Positions 37,225 to 50,895 of a DNA stretch of 64,000 bases are shown here, piece by piece; within the stretch, counting starts at the first letter, position 1; each line of letters begins with the position of its first letter. A program made the translations under genes and the position numbers. A model generated the notes under the pieces. That model was not told the DNA's origin. It made no database searches and was given only the letters and a program-made list of their open reading frames with translations. Origin of the DNA: Hydractinia symbiolongicarpus (taxonomy: Eukaryota; Cnidaria; Hydrozoa; Anthoathecata; Hydractiniidae); contig NC_079888.1 of the NCBI RefSeq assembly GCF_029227915.1, forward strand, positions 15,235,001-15,299,000, in the 5' to 3' direction.

Positions 37225-40200
37225 AAGGTATATATTTATATTTTAATTTTTTAGTTTTTACCAAATATTATATTCTAAACTTTTGTTTCACTGTGTCCCT
37301 GCATGTCACATTTCTGTGCTTTTAAAGAAAACTACCACCAATAATGTGTTTAAGGCTGGTAATTTGAATTCAATGAAAATTCAATGAAAAAATTATGTGA
37401 ATTGTTTCAGACAGCCTTTTGATGCTGGTATATTATAAGTGTTTTTGCCATCTGGGCTCAGTATTGCTTCACAGGTATAGATGTCAGTTGAGCAGAGTAG
37501 ATAGTGGATTTTATTATAAAACAGGCCAATAAGAAAGAAAAACCTCTGAAATAAACAAAACAAAGAAAAACAACAAACAAACTTATATATTGTTTGACAA
37601 GCAATACAGGCTAAAAGATAAGACAGCCTTTGATGATTGTATCTTGTATTTCTTTGACTCAATGCTATCTTTGTATAGGTACCAGTGTCAGTGTGTTGAG
37701 GGTTTTTTAAAGTTGCACTCCATTGTGAAGAAGAGTTTATTTCAGTGTAGATACTTTTTGTGCAAAGGAATTTTTTTCTTTATATTTTTTAAAGTTGCAG
37801 GTCTTATTAATAATATTGTAGGTCCTATTCATAAAAAATTCATAAAATAAAGATTAAAATGTATTAAAAAATGTCAGAAATATGATGGCCTGGTTGTGCA
37901 TTGTGTTAATGAAATGAATGACAAACAAAAGTAAACAAATAGGCATGATTGTTTTTTTTTTATACATATCGTGCAAAAAATAGTCATTCTAGAAAAAAAA
38001 GTAAACTAAAAAATTCTTTGCCATGCATGTTTTAAGAATCTGATTTAATAGTTGATTCAATAGAATTTAAGGCGTGCTGTGAATGTTTCAATTTCTTATA
38101 TCTAGGTGAGAAGAGAAGCAACACGTTTAACTAAAACATCCACAATTCTAATACAATCGGAAAACGTATGCACAACTGGACTAAATTTTAAAAAGCACCC
38201 ACATGTACTGCTTTTGCTATTTTTCACTTTTTGTATGAATTTAGAACGAGAAGAAGTAATTCTGTTTTCATCGTATTTATTTTTAGAAAAAAAACATACG
38301 AAAAACAAATTTAAAACATTTTATGGGTTTAAAACTCAATTAGAAAGCACACAGGATAACGTTCAAGGTGTAATTCAGAAATCTAAAATAGGGGCCATTA
38401 ATTTCTGAATTGACATTTCACTAAGGTTGTTTGAGGAAATAAGGTCTTATTCCTTCACAACTTATATAAAATGGCTCCATATTGTGATGTAAATACAGTT
38501 CCTTTTTCCAATGAATTGGGAAATCCGAGATCAATTAAAATTGGGAAATAGCTGTATATATACCGAGAATGCTGGATTACACCCTGATTTTATTTTACGT
38601 ATGCAGCCACTCAGTTATAATTTGATTTAACTTTTTTATGGATAGGACGAGCCATTTGCCATTTGCAACAAGTTAATTTTTTTGTTGCACGTTTGATAAT
38701 TATCTTTTAAAAAATCTAGCTTGGTGTTGCATGTTCAACATTAATTTAATACAAAAGTAAAAAAAAATCTATAAAATTCATGAAGTTCATGTTAAAAATG
38801 CTATCTGCCCAGCAAATTAAATCTGCCCAAACAGAATGTCCATTTGACTTTAAAAACCTAGAAACTAAAACTTACTAAACTGTTTAGTCATACTTATGAA
38901 AAAAACGTTCCAAAAAATGTTTAGTCATTGTTTACAAAAGTTAATTTATTAAAAAAACGTTTATTTTCAAAGTATTTTATTTATACTATTATTTATCACT
39001 TATTCTCCCCTAACAAATTGTTCAGCAAATATTTAAGATTTTGGCAATTTTGATGGTGATTGTTTAAATTTGGCATTGCTCATAAAGAAGTGTATTTTAA
39101 AACACAAAACTTTTGCAGTTTGGTTAAATTTTTACATTTCGCAAGAAAACACTTTCACTCACTTTTTGTGCGGATAAACGTTGTGCAAATTTTGTGCAAT
39201 TTTTTTTTAAAATTCGCCAAAATTCTTTCCACTGAAAAATGGTGAAAAAAAATAACCTTAAAATTAAGAAAAAAAGAATAAACAGTACGTTTGGCAAAAA
39301 AACAAAAAGGCGTCATAAAGAAAGAAATAGATTTGTTTTTATTTACCTAATGAATATTTTGCAAGGATAACTATTGTACAAATTTATATTATAATACCCG
39401 TATGCGTCTGTCTGTCTGTCTATCACGCAAAATGGTAGCTTAGCTGCGCAAGTAGCGATACGCACGTGATGTGGTATGAAAAGGATGGGCTAATCCGTGG
39501 ATTTTTCCTAACAATTAGGATTTTTCTAACGATTAGTATAGTATAATTTCGGATAAATTAAATATTTGAATAGTTGCAACCTTTTTTCATGGTTCCTTAA
39601 GGCTTTAGCTATCAGGAGTGTATACTGTGTAATCGTTATGAACTTCTTGAAATAAAGAATTTAAAATGTTCTTAATAAAAAAATGAAAAGAAGCTGCCAG
39701 CAAAAAAATATAATAGAACGAAACAGAGACACTAATGGCTGCAAAGTACCCATACCAAGAAAACTAAATTGACTCGGTTAGAACGGTTAAATGTCCATAA
39801 GAAGAGACTACATACACAGATAATATTTTCTCAATTGCAATATAACAATGGATAATATACACACAATATCGATAAAAGACTAAATACACAATATCAAATA
39901 CATGACATACTCAAAATTGATAAAGAAAGTTACACGATGTGCATATAGTGAAGCAAGACACAAAAAAGGTATGTGAACTATTTCAAAAAAAAAGCTGGCT
40001 ATGTATTTTTTGCTTAATTTAAATTTAAAAGGATTGCTTCATTTTATTATTCTTCAATACAGTGTACAGGTCTGTATAGTTTTAAAAGTGTTAACTCTTC
40101 TAACAGTAGCTGAAAATAATACAAAGAATCTAAAAAAAAAGCAAACACGCCATAAGAGTACAAATTATTTGCAGAACAAATTTGGATATTTTTTTGAAGA

Positions 40201-43200
40201 ACCTTTTTCTTTTTATATGTAGCCCTTTTTTTCCATTTCTTTGTTCTTCAATTTCATGTAGGAGTTTGTAAAGGACAATACTGATTTTGCTACTAAAATT
40301 ACTAAATCTTTGGGATCCATTAAAATTCAACTGTGCGTATTTTTGGGAAAATATAGGAACCTGTAAAAAAAATTTCTGTCAAATGAATCATTTTTCCCCA
40401 CTTGTCTGCAACTTGTCTTCCACAAATAATTTGTACCCTTAAGGTAAACAAAGCAAAAAATTATCGTTTAAGTAAAAAAATGATCATTGGGTGAGTAATT
40501 AAAATATTAAACAAACAAACAAACAAAAAAACAAAAACGGGATACAAATAGAGCGTGGTGGCAGCATACAAACATTTCTTAACTAACTATAACCATTAAA
40601 ACGCAATAAAAAAGAGAACAAACGGAAAAAAAAAATTTTTTAACCTTTTCAATTATTTTATGTTATTTCAAGTTAAAAACGAAAAAAAATACACAAAAAA
40701 TGAAAACGTTGAAGTAAAAACAAACGGAATACTGAAGGTCTCCTGTTTTACAGTTGCTATTTTAATTAAAATAGTTTTTTGTGACACCTTTACATTATTT
40801 TCAGGCAATACACCAAAATGCAGAAACATGTCGTAAACCTTGATAAGTTGAATCTCAGACATTAACAATAACTTTCCTTATGCTTCCAATTTATTGGTTT
40901 GTCTTTCAATGGTTGATCAAGATGGTGCGTCACAGCATGGAATTTTGCTATTCGAGCCGAAAAGTAAAAAATAAATAAACTGTGTCTGTAAACGAAAGCA
41001 AGTCAAACCAATTTGTCATTATTAGCGAAGGCAGGATCATTTTTTCAGTCAATAACTTTTTTTATAAACGTCTAAAAAAAAGTTCCTCTTATAAGTTGCA
41101 AAAGTTTGTGAATAAAATTTATCTAAACTCACGAGAGGGTTGACAAAATTTATGAAAAACTGTATGGTATTTATTTCAAATTCATCTAAAAAATCAAGGC
41201 TTTTTTAAATAAACTTAACGACCCTACCAGTCAAGTTAAAGCAATGATGGGGTGTACTTTTCAAAACATCTTAAACCTCAATACTTCTTAAAAACACAAT
41301 TCATGTAATTTTCAAAAATTGTTCATTCTGCCATGTTTTGCAGTTAATTTGAAATTTTAAACGTTTATATGAATTTTCATGCAAAAGTATAAAAAATATA
41401 AGATTGTGCATGCTATATAGTTGTGCATAGTTACCTTTATATAGTGACTTTTGGTTAAGTATCTTTCAGTAAGAAAATCTGCTTAGTTCTTCCTTATTTT
41501 TGACAGTATTGTTTAAAATCTCTTTTCAGCAAGAGTGACAACCCTGGTGGAAAATATTCGAAGCAAACTTTTTGTTTTTAGGTATGAAAGGATGTTGATA
41601 TATCAAAATTGAAATGAAGAAAACTCTCTTTGCAACACAAAGGTATTTATTCTACCTCCATTTTTCTTATTTTTTACTCTAATTTTGTGATTGGTACATA
41701 TATATAATTGGTTCTTAGTTTGGCAAGCAGTTTTCCTAAAAAAATTTAAAACTTAGCTCCTTAAATTCCCGGGCGTAATTATTCAACCTTGTAATTTGAC
41801 CCTTTCTTGACTTAATATTAAGCTTTCACCAGTTTATTCATTTACCGTGATGCTTTAAATAGACGCCCTTCCGTCTGTTGCAGTAATTAATTTTGTAGAG
41901 TAAAAGGTGTGTTATGTATGGCAATATCCACTTCACTTTTGCCTATGAAACCTAATATTTTGTGACATTGTCGCCAGTTTAAGCTAAATTTGCAAACTTT
42001 TCTAAAGTTAATATTATCTTGTACAATTACAATTAAGAATCTTTAGAAAATCCATTGCAGTTATTTTTAGCATTTTTTTTTTACAGTTTCAGTTAAATTT
42101 GCAAGCTTTTCTGAAAGTTCTTAAGCGTTCCACAAGCTTCTACAAAGCATATATAATGTCTTATAGTTGTCTGGGAATGCAGACGGTTGCTGAATCGATT
42201 GATGCTTGATGAAGTGACGTGTTGTTTTGTTGTAAATGCAAGTGGCTCATATAAAGGTAATATTCGTTGTCCAATGTGTCGTTATTCGCGAATTGCCACT
42301 GTTGTTTGACGAATTTTTGTTAATCCCGTCATAGCAACATTAATCTCAGGCGAAATTCATTTTTTTTAAAACCCTGTGTTGCCGCACACCTTTTGTTTTT
42401 ACATCTCGATAACAAAATTGATTTTCGGTTTTGTTGACATTATCCCAACTGTAACTGATAACAGAGATGACCATTCGTCTGATAAATCTGTTCATGACAC
42501 AGACTTGATGTTGACGAAGGACGAAAGCTTTTCGGTTATGTGCTAAAATAAAAACATGCACATTATATAATAGTATTTGGTTATATTTTTGGATATCTAT
42601 CTAAAAATCTAGACCATTTCGAAACTTCGATTCGCGAAATCGCGAAATTAAACTCTCGCGAAAATTTATTCCATTAAGGTAGCTACAGTATGATGAAGCA
42701 TAAATGTCTTTCATGTCAGAAATAACCATACCACGTGCCAAGGACAGTGTTGGAAAACAACTCCCATATTATGCTTAACGACAGAGAATAAATTTGGGAG
42801 TCTGTGACGTCCATGTTCTTTTATAAGCATGATGGTAACAGGAGAATTTCTGAAGCATATGCTAAGCATATTTCCCAGACTTCGTGAATCCTTCTCATGC
42901 GTGTTTTTTACGCTTTTAATGGCTATAAATTGATAAAGGCGCTGTTGAAGAATTATTATAAAAATAAATAACGTGTTCTTTTTTATTTTATTCTTTTGTT
43001 AATGAAATACGATAAACGCTAAACATAATTTCGGGAGTGAGTCAAGTCAGAACAAGTCTGCCTGTTAACATGTGTAAAAATGTGCAAATTGTAAAAATTA
43101 GCGTTTTTTTTTTGTAAAATTCGAATTAAAAGTATTTAATGTTTATATTTTAGATAATTGCTGAGGAAGGCTGTATTTCAACACGTTGAAAAGTCAAGAT

Positions 43201-43700
43201 AATGTGCCCGTTCCATCTCCTAGATTCAATGAAGACGATAAAGTGAAAAATATTGAGAACGCCTGTAACTTGTATATAATGAAGAAAGGCAATTAGCCAA
43301 AACATATTTTCTTTTCGTTTTCATGAAAGCATTACCTTAAACAAATTGTGGAGCAATACATATGGGGAATTGTCGAGTCACAACATGCTGGGAGTGAGTA
43401 TCGATGTAGAGACAGCTGGATTTTATAGTGTACTGGGTCGCTAAGAAATCAAGTTTAGTTTTGGTGACAAATTAAGCAGCCGCTAACCAACTGCTCCTAG
43501 AATAATTTTTTCTACTCTTCCTGCGTTAGCATTGATTGGTTTCTGAAAAAAACCTTCAACGAGTAACTAAAATGCCAAAAGTGTTTTCTGGTCCGTGAAC
43601 GGCTTACAGGGCCGTAAGAGCCGTCGTTTCCTTCATTGTTCAAAGCTCTATTGTGTTAGTAACAGTAAGTCTGGGATTAGTGGTCTTGAATATAATTTTT
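37225..43700. other. 6.5 kb region without a recognisable gene
   Basis: After the RRM gene and its probable 3' UTR (poly(A) signal at 37846), this AT-rich stretch has only short ORFs without family signatures. It holds one dispersed repeat copy (39387-39510). A segment near 42495-42530 resembles the terminal repeats of Penelope-like elements, but too weakly to annotate. Confidence 0.55.
39387..39510 (-). repeat. Dispersed repeat, GCGTGACAGACAGACGG family, copy 3
   Basis: Inverse orientation of the 4882 copy: TATAATACCCGTATGCGTCT, a TCTG run, ATCACGCAAAATGGTAGCTT, then CCGTGGATTTTTCC as in copy 2. Confidence 0.75.
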
Positions 43701-43789
43701 GCCAGGTGGACTTGTTATTCCAGTGCCCACAGTTCATAATTTCTCTTATAGAAACTTAATCACAGCTTGTACGTCCCACACGACATTAA

Positions 43790-44620
43790 ATTTTGATGCA
43801 GGAGGTCAAGGTTATCTACGCTCCTCATGAACTGAAATATTTCGGGTAATTTCCCGACAGCAGAGCCCCTAATCGGTTAAAAATTCACTGTTCTGTACTC
43901 TGCATTCATCAAATAATTTTGTAAGAAAATCCATAATTGCTACGAAAGTTTAATCAGTTGGATCCACCTATTTTTCCGAACACCACAAAACCCAGCGTTT
44001 TCAAGGGGAAGTGTAAGCCTTAACCTGAGCAATGTTTCCGCAGTACTTTTCAATACTCCTTTTGTAGAGAGTTGTTACTTGAGATTAGAATTTTATCTAA
44101 CCACAAAATCTTTGATTTTGATTTTTTTTTTAGCACCGGGCTAATTAAGCAGAAGGGTGGAAACAAATATGGGTTGATTTTTCCCAAATCTTGGTAGAGC
44201 GCAGTGGTTGCAAAGCATTCTGAATCTGGCCTCAGAGTCATGTACAGTGGTAGCTTTTTCATTGTCCGGGAGGCAAAGTTGTCTATGTCTTGTTGACTCC
44301 ATAGTTCTTTTATCAATAAGGAAACCTTCTGGAAAATTCCCACTCGCTGAAGTTTGGTCCTTGTCTCGACCGCCAGTCTGCTGTCACGTTCATTCCTGAT
44401 CGTATCCATGATGCAGTAATCGTGACCTTATTAGATTGAAGAAAACCCCATATGTCTTTGGCGCCATGTTGTTTAGGTACAAGTAAGCGTGAATGGAGTT
44501 GTGTGCTTTCGCAAATGTTTTTATTGCCTTTCCTACAGCTTTCAATTCTAATTTGTTTATATGATACACCTCCCTTGTAGCCAAATAACGCAATGTCATG
44601 GCGAAGCACTCCTTAGGTGA
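43790..44620 (-). mobile_element. DIRS-like retrotransposon fragment (RNase H region)
   Basis: Minus-strand similarity runs over three frames: KLELKAVGKAIKTFAKAHNS and YLNNMAPKTYG (about 44540-44440), then GMNVTADWRSRQGPNFSEWE (about 44400-44350), then LWSQQDIDNFASRTMKKLPL, RPDSECFATTALYQDLGKIN and PYLFPPFCLISPVL (about 44290-44130). This string is the RNase H and connection region found in DIRS/Ngaro-type elements of marine invertebrates. Frame changes and a missing RT and tyrosine recombinase make it a dead fragment. The 3' limit is approximate. Confidence 0.75.
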
Positions 44621-45507
44621 TATTGGTTACCTTACATGATATTTTCTAGTTAATTTGTATCGTATTAATTTATCCAAGTGATCGAAACGTTTTACGGTCT
44701 ATGTTTATTTACGCAATGGTATCAAAATACTTGCAGATCCTAAGATTAATTACACACCCTAAGTTGCGTACGACATACACGAGAAATCAATGTAAATTAA
44801 AATACCAAAAAAATTTCTAAGTTGGTAATCCCGATTCTCGGTTCTTTTGTTTCTATTTCATGTCGCTGCCGCATTTCTACGACGGCGACGACGTCTTCTT
44901 AGGATAACTAATATTGCAGTCAAAAGGTGACGCTTATATAAAAGCCGCCACCATATTGAAAAATGATTTGAACTTTCTGATATACGTTAGCTACGAAACA
45001 TGCGTAAACAAAAATGTACGTGCATGTGAACGAAACTGCACACAAAAACACATGTATGGGAAAGTAGCTTACTTTTAAATATATCAGTGACTCTTATCAG
45101 GGTCGGATCCAGTATACGTTAGAAAAGGCAAGCCATTGATATCTTTGGAACTTTTAGAACTCGTAAATACGCAAAAAGGTTTAGCGGTAGTCGTTGAAGT
45201 CATTAACTGCATAACATCTTCACGTCACTCTAATGTGCCCAAACCCAAAGAGAATGTAAGTGGCATGTACCGCGCTTTGCTGCTTAAGAAAAAAGGTCTG
45301 CGAACGAGAGAGCGAGGTTGAGTGGCGGGAATCTCAGCAATATGCAGAACCTGCTAATATAAGTCAAAAAGCAACTGTAATTTCCTATTTTGTGCTGATT
45401 AAAATAATCATTTGATTTGTCGATAGACTGTGACTAACATTTTTATTTCCAAAGTCAGTGGCGAGCAGAATTATTGCTAGTCGGTTATGTTATTTGTCGA
45501 GCTGTCA

Positions 45508-45583
45508 CAACCTCATTCCCTATAAATTCTTCTCGCCCTCCGAGATTGTCAGAAAGAGAAAAATGGGCCTGGGGACGAGGTTG
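45508..45583. mobile_element. 76 bp inverted-repeat element, CAACCTCGTTCCC family
   Basis: The left end CAACCTCATTCCC is mirrored at the right end by GGGACGAGGTTG. A related element with the termini CAACTTCATCCCCAGG and CCCTGGGAACGAGATTG lies at 54316-54431. Confidence 0.6.
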
Positions 45584-46614
45584 GAGATGTCAGAGCAATA
45601 ATTTTCATTTTTCTTGACAGTATCTAGTATTTCGGGTTTTTTTATCTTTTCTAGCTAGCTTTATCTGATTAACTACACAATTTTGAATGAATAGTGGGAA
45701 GTTATGGTTCATGAACTTCATTACATAGGGATAAGATTTAACCAATCAGATTGGCTCAAAACAAAACATCGACACAAATGCAAGTTCTTCTCTTCCAATT
45801 GGCGCAGATAATGACACAGCGTGATTTATAAAAATCTCTCATAACGAGTTCTCATAACGAGAGGATCTAGATATACCTCAGAATATATTTTGAATAATAT
45901 TGAAAATAAAAAAATTTGAATTATATTGAATTATTGCTTTTCTTTTTATCACAATGTTTTACCACAACCAACGGTGAGATTTTATACACGTATTTTTTTT
46001 CGCCTTAGTACTTGAGTTGCTTAAAAATTGTGTCCAAACTAATAGAAAAGTTGCTTTACCTTTCACTCCCATATAAATTATTCTTAATCTTAATAATACA
46101 CGTAAATCAAGTGATTTCATGCGTGCCAACAGTCGGCAATTCCTTTAGCCCTCCGTCTCAATAGAATACGACGTCCCAAGTCATTTTGCTTAGCGCGAGG
46201 CCGTTAGAACATCGCTAACAACGTGCACAGGTCTCTAAAAGCTATTAAAGGCGGCGATTATATTCGCATGCAAGTAGCTTGTTTAATATTATTGAAGATA
46301 TTATTTTGGTTTGTCTGTTCAGTATTCATATTACTGTGGAAAGTTTATCATTTCTTGAACATGATAGTTTAGTAGGCGACGTTTAGGGAGATCCTTCTCC
46401 CATCATCGGGCAAAGTAAAATGATGTTGAGCATGTACTTATATAATTGCAGAGGATCGAAATTCATAAAAATTAACCAATCAGAAACGAGCTGATGATTA
46501 CAGTTAATTACGGTAATTAACATTTTCGGACCTAGATGTAGGTAACTACTTCTTCTGTAGGGCTGGTAACCAAATCTCAGGAAGTTGATACGAGATGCTG
46601 TTTATGTGTTTGTT

Positions 46615-48765
46615 ACGTGCTACACTGTTGATGGTTTTTTAATCTTCCTGGCCGTTGTTCTGGATTCTTTGTCAATGATTTTCTTCTCATCCCAATTAAA
46701 CTGATGACTTCTGCTCCAGCTGTGGTCCGCAATTTCGTTTTTCTTCACATCTCCGTTTCTCACTGCGCGCATATGTTCTTGTACTCGTTGCTTAAACTTT
46801 CTTTTTGTTTCGCCTATGTACACTGCATCACAATCTTTTGCACGGGATTTCATAAACAACATTGCATTGTTCTTCCAGGTTTATTTTGTCTTTTGGTTTA
46901 GACAAAGTGCTTCTTAGGGTGTCTTTAGAGTTAAGAATGCATTTAATCTTGTGTTGCCTTAAAACTCGACGAAGGATCTCGCTAGTACCAAGGGTAGGAA
47001 TGCTGATGCGATGAAATCCTCTGATGTTTCCTTGTTGTCTCCGTTGCATTTTCTCTTCATTTTATTTTCTACTTGCGTGATGACTTTATGACTGTATCCA
47101 TTTGCGATTAATGCATTTCTTACACGTCAAATTTCTTCTTTCCTCTCCTGTTTGTCACTGACTACGCTGTTGGCACGATTCAGTAATGAAGATATGACAC
47201 TTTCTTTGCAAGATTTCTGATGGTTTGATTCGAAGTTAAGGTACTGGTCAGTGTGTGTTGATTTACGATACACTGAAACTGAAATAGAACCATTCTTGCG
47301 TTTGACCAAAGTGTCCAGGAAAGCGATACTTCCATCGTGTTCAAGCTCAACAGTGAATTTGATTTGTCGATGTAGGCGGTTGATGTGTTCATGGAACTCT
47401 TCTAGATGGTATCTTCCAATTATCGCGAATACGTCGTCAACAAATCTTTTCCAAACCTTTGGACGCCTGTCTGATGTGACTAATGCTGTTGTCTCGTGTG
47501 CTTGCATGTATATTTCTGCGACTACTGATGATGCAGGGCCTCCCATGGCAACTCCGTGTGTTTGAGTGTAGAAGTTCTTGTTAAGCAGATACCATGTTTT
47601 GGTTAGAACAAGTTCGACCAAACGCAGAAAATCCGGTACTGGAATCTTCGTCTTTTCACGGAATGCAGCATCGTTTTCGGTAAGGTCTTTAATGATGTTT
47701 AGGGTGTCTTTTATGGGAACATTTGTGTAGAGTGATGTGACATCAAATGATACCATGCATTCGTCGTCTGCTATCTTTATTCCTCTGATGTATTCCAAAA
47801 AGCAACAAATTTTGATAGGTTGTATAACGGTGTTCCAGTGCAAGAGACTATTGGTCGAATTGGATTCCCCTGTTTATGAATTTTTGGTAGTCCGTAAAAT
47901 CGCGGTGGTGCTCCGTCACAAGGTTTCAGTCGGTAATACTGCTTATCGTCGATGTATTCCTTTCTCTTCAACTCCATTAAGATGTTCCTCGCTTCTCGTT
48001 TGATGACTTCTGTAGAATCTTTCTTGAGAAGTTTGTAAGGCCCGTTGTTGATGTGTTCGTTGCACTTGTCGATGTAGTCAGGTGTATTCATGATAACCGT
48101 TGTTCTCCCCTTGTCTGCCTTTAGGATTATGATATCTTTGTCCTTCTTTAGATTCTTCAATGACAGTCTTTCAGATTTTTGCAAATTGTCCTTTGGTGTC
48201 TTGCTTTTTTGTAGCGCGAGGCTTACTTTAGCTCTTACTGTGTCTGCCTCTTTTTTTGGTAAATCTTTAATTGCCTCTTCCACTTTCGCAACTATTTCTT
48301 TCTTTGGAATTGAAGCTGGTGTTATACAGAAATTCATTCCTTTTGATAGAAGGTTTGTTTCTTCTGTCGTGAGTTGTCTATTGGAGAGATTGACAATCTA
48401 TTTGCTCTTTCCTATACCCGTTTGTGTATCATCATTGAATCTGTCATTGATTTTGTTGAACTTTTTAAGGTGTCTGTCTTTAACCGATCTCATTTCTTTT
48501 TCATACACGCTATCATGAATATTCTTAACCTGTTTATATTGGTTGGTGGAAAGTCTCGATTTGATGGTGTTGTCAAGATCAAGTATTTGGCGATGTAGGG
48601 TGTTACGTGTTACGTGATTTAGGTAGATTCTTTCTTGCAACAACTGGCGGCTTGCGCGCTGTAAGATTTTCTTACTTCTTTCAGTCTTTACTCTGCAGGT
48701 AAGTCGAAGATCTTTAGGTGTTATCTCGTTGTGAAGACAACGTAGAGAAGACCGAAGATGGTTTT
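46615..48765 (-). mobile_element. Penelope-like element with GIY-YIG endonuclease, frameshifted
   Basis: Reading on the minus strand: a charged N-terminal part with TPKDLRLTCRVKTERSKK (about 48720) and KDIIILKADKGRTTVIMN (about 48110), then RFYGLPKIHKQGNPIRPIVS (about 47880), VSFDVTSLYTNVPI (about 47745), GVAMGGPASSVVAEIYM (about 47540) and the catalytic FVDDVFAI (about 47435). After a frame change comes the linker with RRVLRQHKIKC and CNVVYEIPC, and after another the GIY-YIG nuclease remnant DAVYIGETKRKFKQRVQEH (about 46820). This RT plus GIY-YIG layout defines Penelope-like elements. At least three frame changes are present, so it is inactive. Terminal repeats were not resolved. Confidence 0.9.
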
Positions 48766-50500
48766 ATGTTTTACATTAATGTTCGATTGCTTCGAATTGA
48801 ACTATATCAAAAATTATCAAACTACAAAGTATTTTTTTAATTTTCTTACAAGTTAATGAAAAGAAAATTACCAGAACCGAAAATGAGTTTTATAATGCAT
48901 AAATTTCATCGATGTTAGGTGATTAGTCCATTTGCGAAATTTACTTAATATGTGACGTTTGGTTGTGTGTATGAACTGAGCATGACGACATGTAAAACTC
49001 AACGAACCGTTAAATTAAAACACAGATACTGTGCAAACCAGTGATCTTTTGTTCAAACATTTAACAAATTATTTACATTTGAAGTTTATCTTGACTCACT
49101 ATGGTAACTCTCTGGTGAACCCTATATCGCCCTTGCAAAATTACCCTTTGTTTTTTTTTATAAAAAAAACTACTTCTGCTGCTAGATAGACCATAGAGTA
49201 TAGAAGAAAAACCTTCTTCTATAGACTATGGATAGACCTTGCAGAGAGAATAGGAAATGGTATTATATGTTTATTTTACTATATATAAAAAATATGTTTT
49301 TTTTGACAATGTTTCTTGTTCTGTATACAGCCATTTTTAAGTTGAAATTTCTTACAACAACGGTAGAATATATTAATGGCACAGAGAGCTTAGTTGAAAA
49401 GGAAGCAAAATAAAACCACGTTACGTATAATTTTTTTGACATACATTTTTTTTGCAGTGGTATTAGACATGATTCTGAAAATGCGAAAATGTTTTTGCTT
49501 CTTATGGTAATCAAGCCAATACAGCCATTCGTTGAAGTCACCAATACAGCTATTCGTTGAAGTCGCCAAGACAGCCATTCGTTGAAGTCGCAGCAATATA
49601 ACGTGCAGAAACTACAAGCCGAAGCAATTCGAAGCAATTTCTTACAGTATCCGCTCTCAAATGTTTTTAATTAGCAACCCCCTCCCTCCCCCGGTAGTTC
49701 AAAAACTAAACAATCACTCATGCGTTTTATTAGTAATTAACGGTGACTGACTGTATTTTAACAAGACATCTAACATAAGAAATAAATTCTTTTTTTCCCA
49801 GTAAAGATCGATAGAATGATTAATTGGTTACCCCTAAATAAAAATTAGATTGGTAAAACACAATAAAGAACAATGAGCTAGTTAGCTAGTTAAAGCCTTA
49901 CTTCTTCATTGCTGAAATATGAAATATATAAATATATAACAACTAAATATTACCACAATAAAAACTATTTAAAAAAAAAACTAAGAAAAACAACAACTTT
50001 AAGATGGCTACAATGACACACATTGTCTTTCCTGAGCGCAAGCATTATAAACAGCAAGAATCCGGGTATTAATGAAAGTGAAGTCTCAATAATTAGCGTT
50101 TATCATTGGTGTGGAAAAACGTTCCACTAATTAGAGGTTTCGGGCTTGTGAAAAGTTAATATTTTGGGCTTGTTTTCAAAAACTTGTTAGTAAAAAATCT
50201 AGAAAACAACAGTACCTTTTAGCTGTCCCATTTACAAATGTTAAAAATAGCATTCACTTGTTTTTTTTGCGAAAAAAAATTTAAAGAGCAGTTACAACAT
50301 TTTCTTTAGGTGTCCACTAATTAAAAAAATAAAAATATATACTGTTTTGATTGTACAGTGTCCGTTGGAATGTCCGCTAATTCCTTGGCCGCTGTTTGGA
50401 AAGTTTTTTATTTGTCTTTAACTAGAATTCGGTCAGCGTAATGAAATTACTCCTATAAACAGAGGTATCTGCGTTTTGCAGTATCCTTTAACTAGAAAGA
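48766..50500. other. Intergenic stretch without recognisable gene
   Basis: AT-rich sequence between the Penelope-like element and the GTCGGCAAA repeat. A short direct repeat of ATTCGTTGAAGTC(A/G)CCAA occurs three times near 49520-49590. No coding feature was recognised. Confidence 0.55.
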
Positions 50501-50516
50501 GACTGCTATACTTTAT

Positions 50517-50895
50517 CGGAAAAAAAAAGTCGGAAAAAAAATTAGTCGGCAAAAATAAAAAGTCGGCAAAAATATTAAGTTTAGTCAATCTCAAGAATAA
50601 ATGCATACAATTGATGAAAGTTAGCAATAAGAAAGAAAAAACGGTAAAAAAATTGGTCGACAAAAAATTTTCGTCCGTAAAAAATCAGCAAAAAGTAGTG
50701 TTTGCCAAAAAATTGAAAAAAAACCGGCAAAAAAATCTGGTCGCAAAAAAAAGAATCGGCAAAAAAATTAGGTCGGAAAAAAAGGTCTGCAAAAAAATTT
50801 GGTCAGTAATAAAAAAATCGGCAAAAATTTTAGTCAGCAAAAAATATTACTCACCTAGTCAAAATTTAGTCACTTTTTGCCGACTTTCTTTTTAT
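50517..50895. repeat. A-rich GTCGGCAAAAA repeat element, copy 1
   Basis: Irregular repeats of GTCGG(C)AAAAAAA extend for nearly 400 bp and end in an inverse block, AGTCAAAATTTAGTCACTTT then TTGCCGACTTT. The apparent ORF across it is Lys/Asn-rich low complexity. A related element with GTCGGCAAAGTGACTAAATT lies at 56895-57220. Confidence 0.75.
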
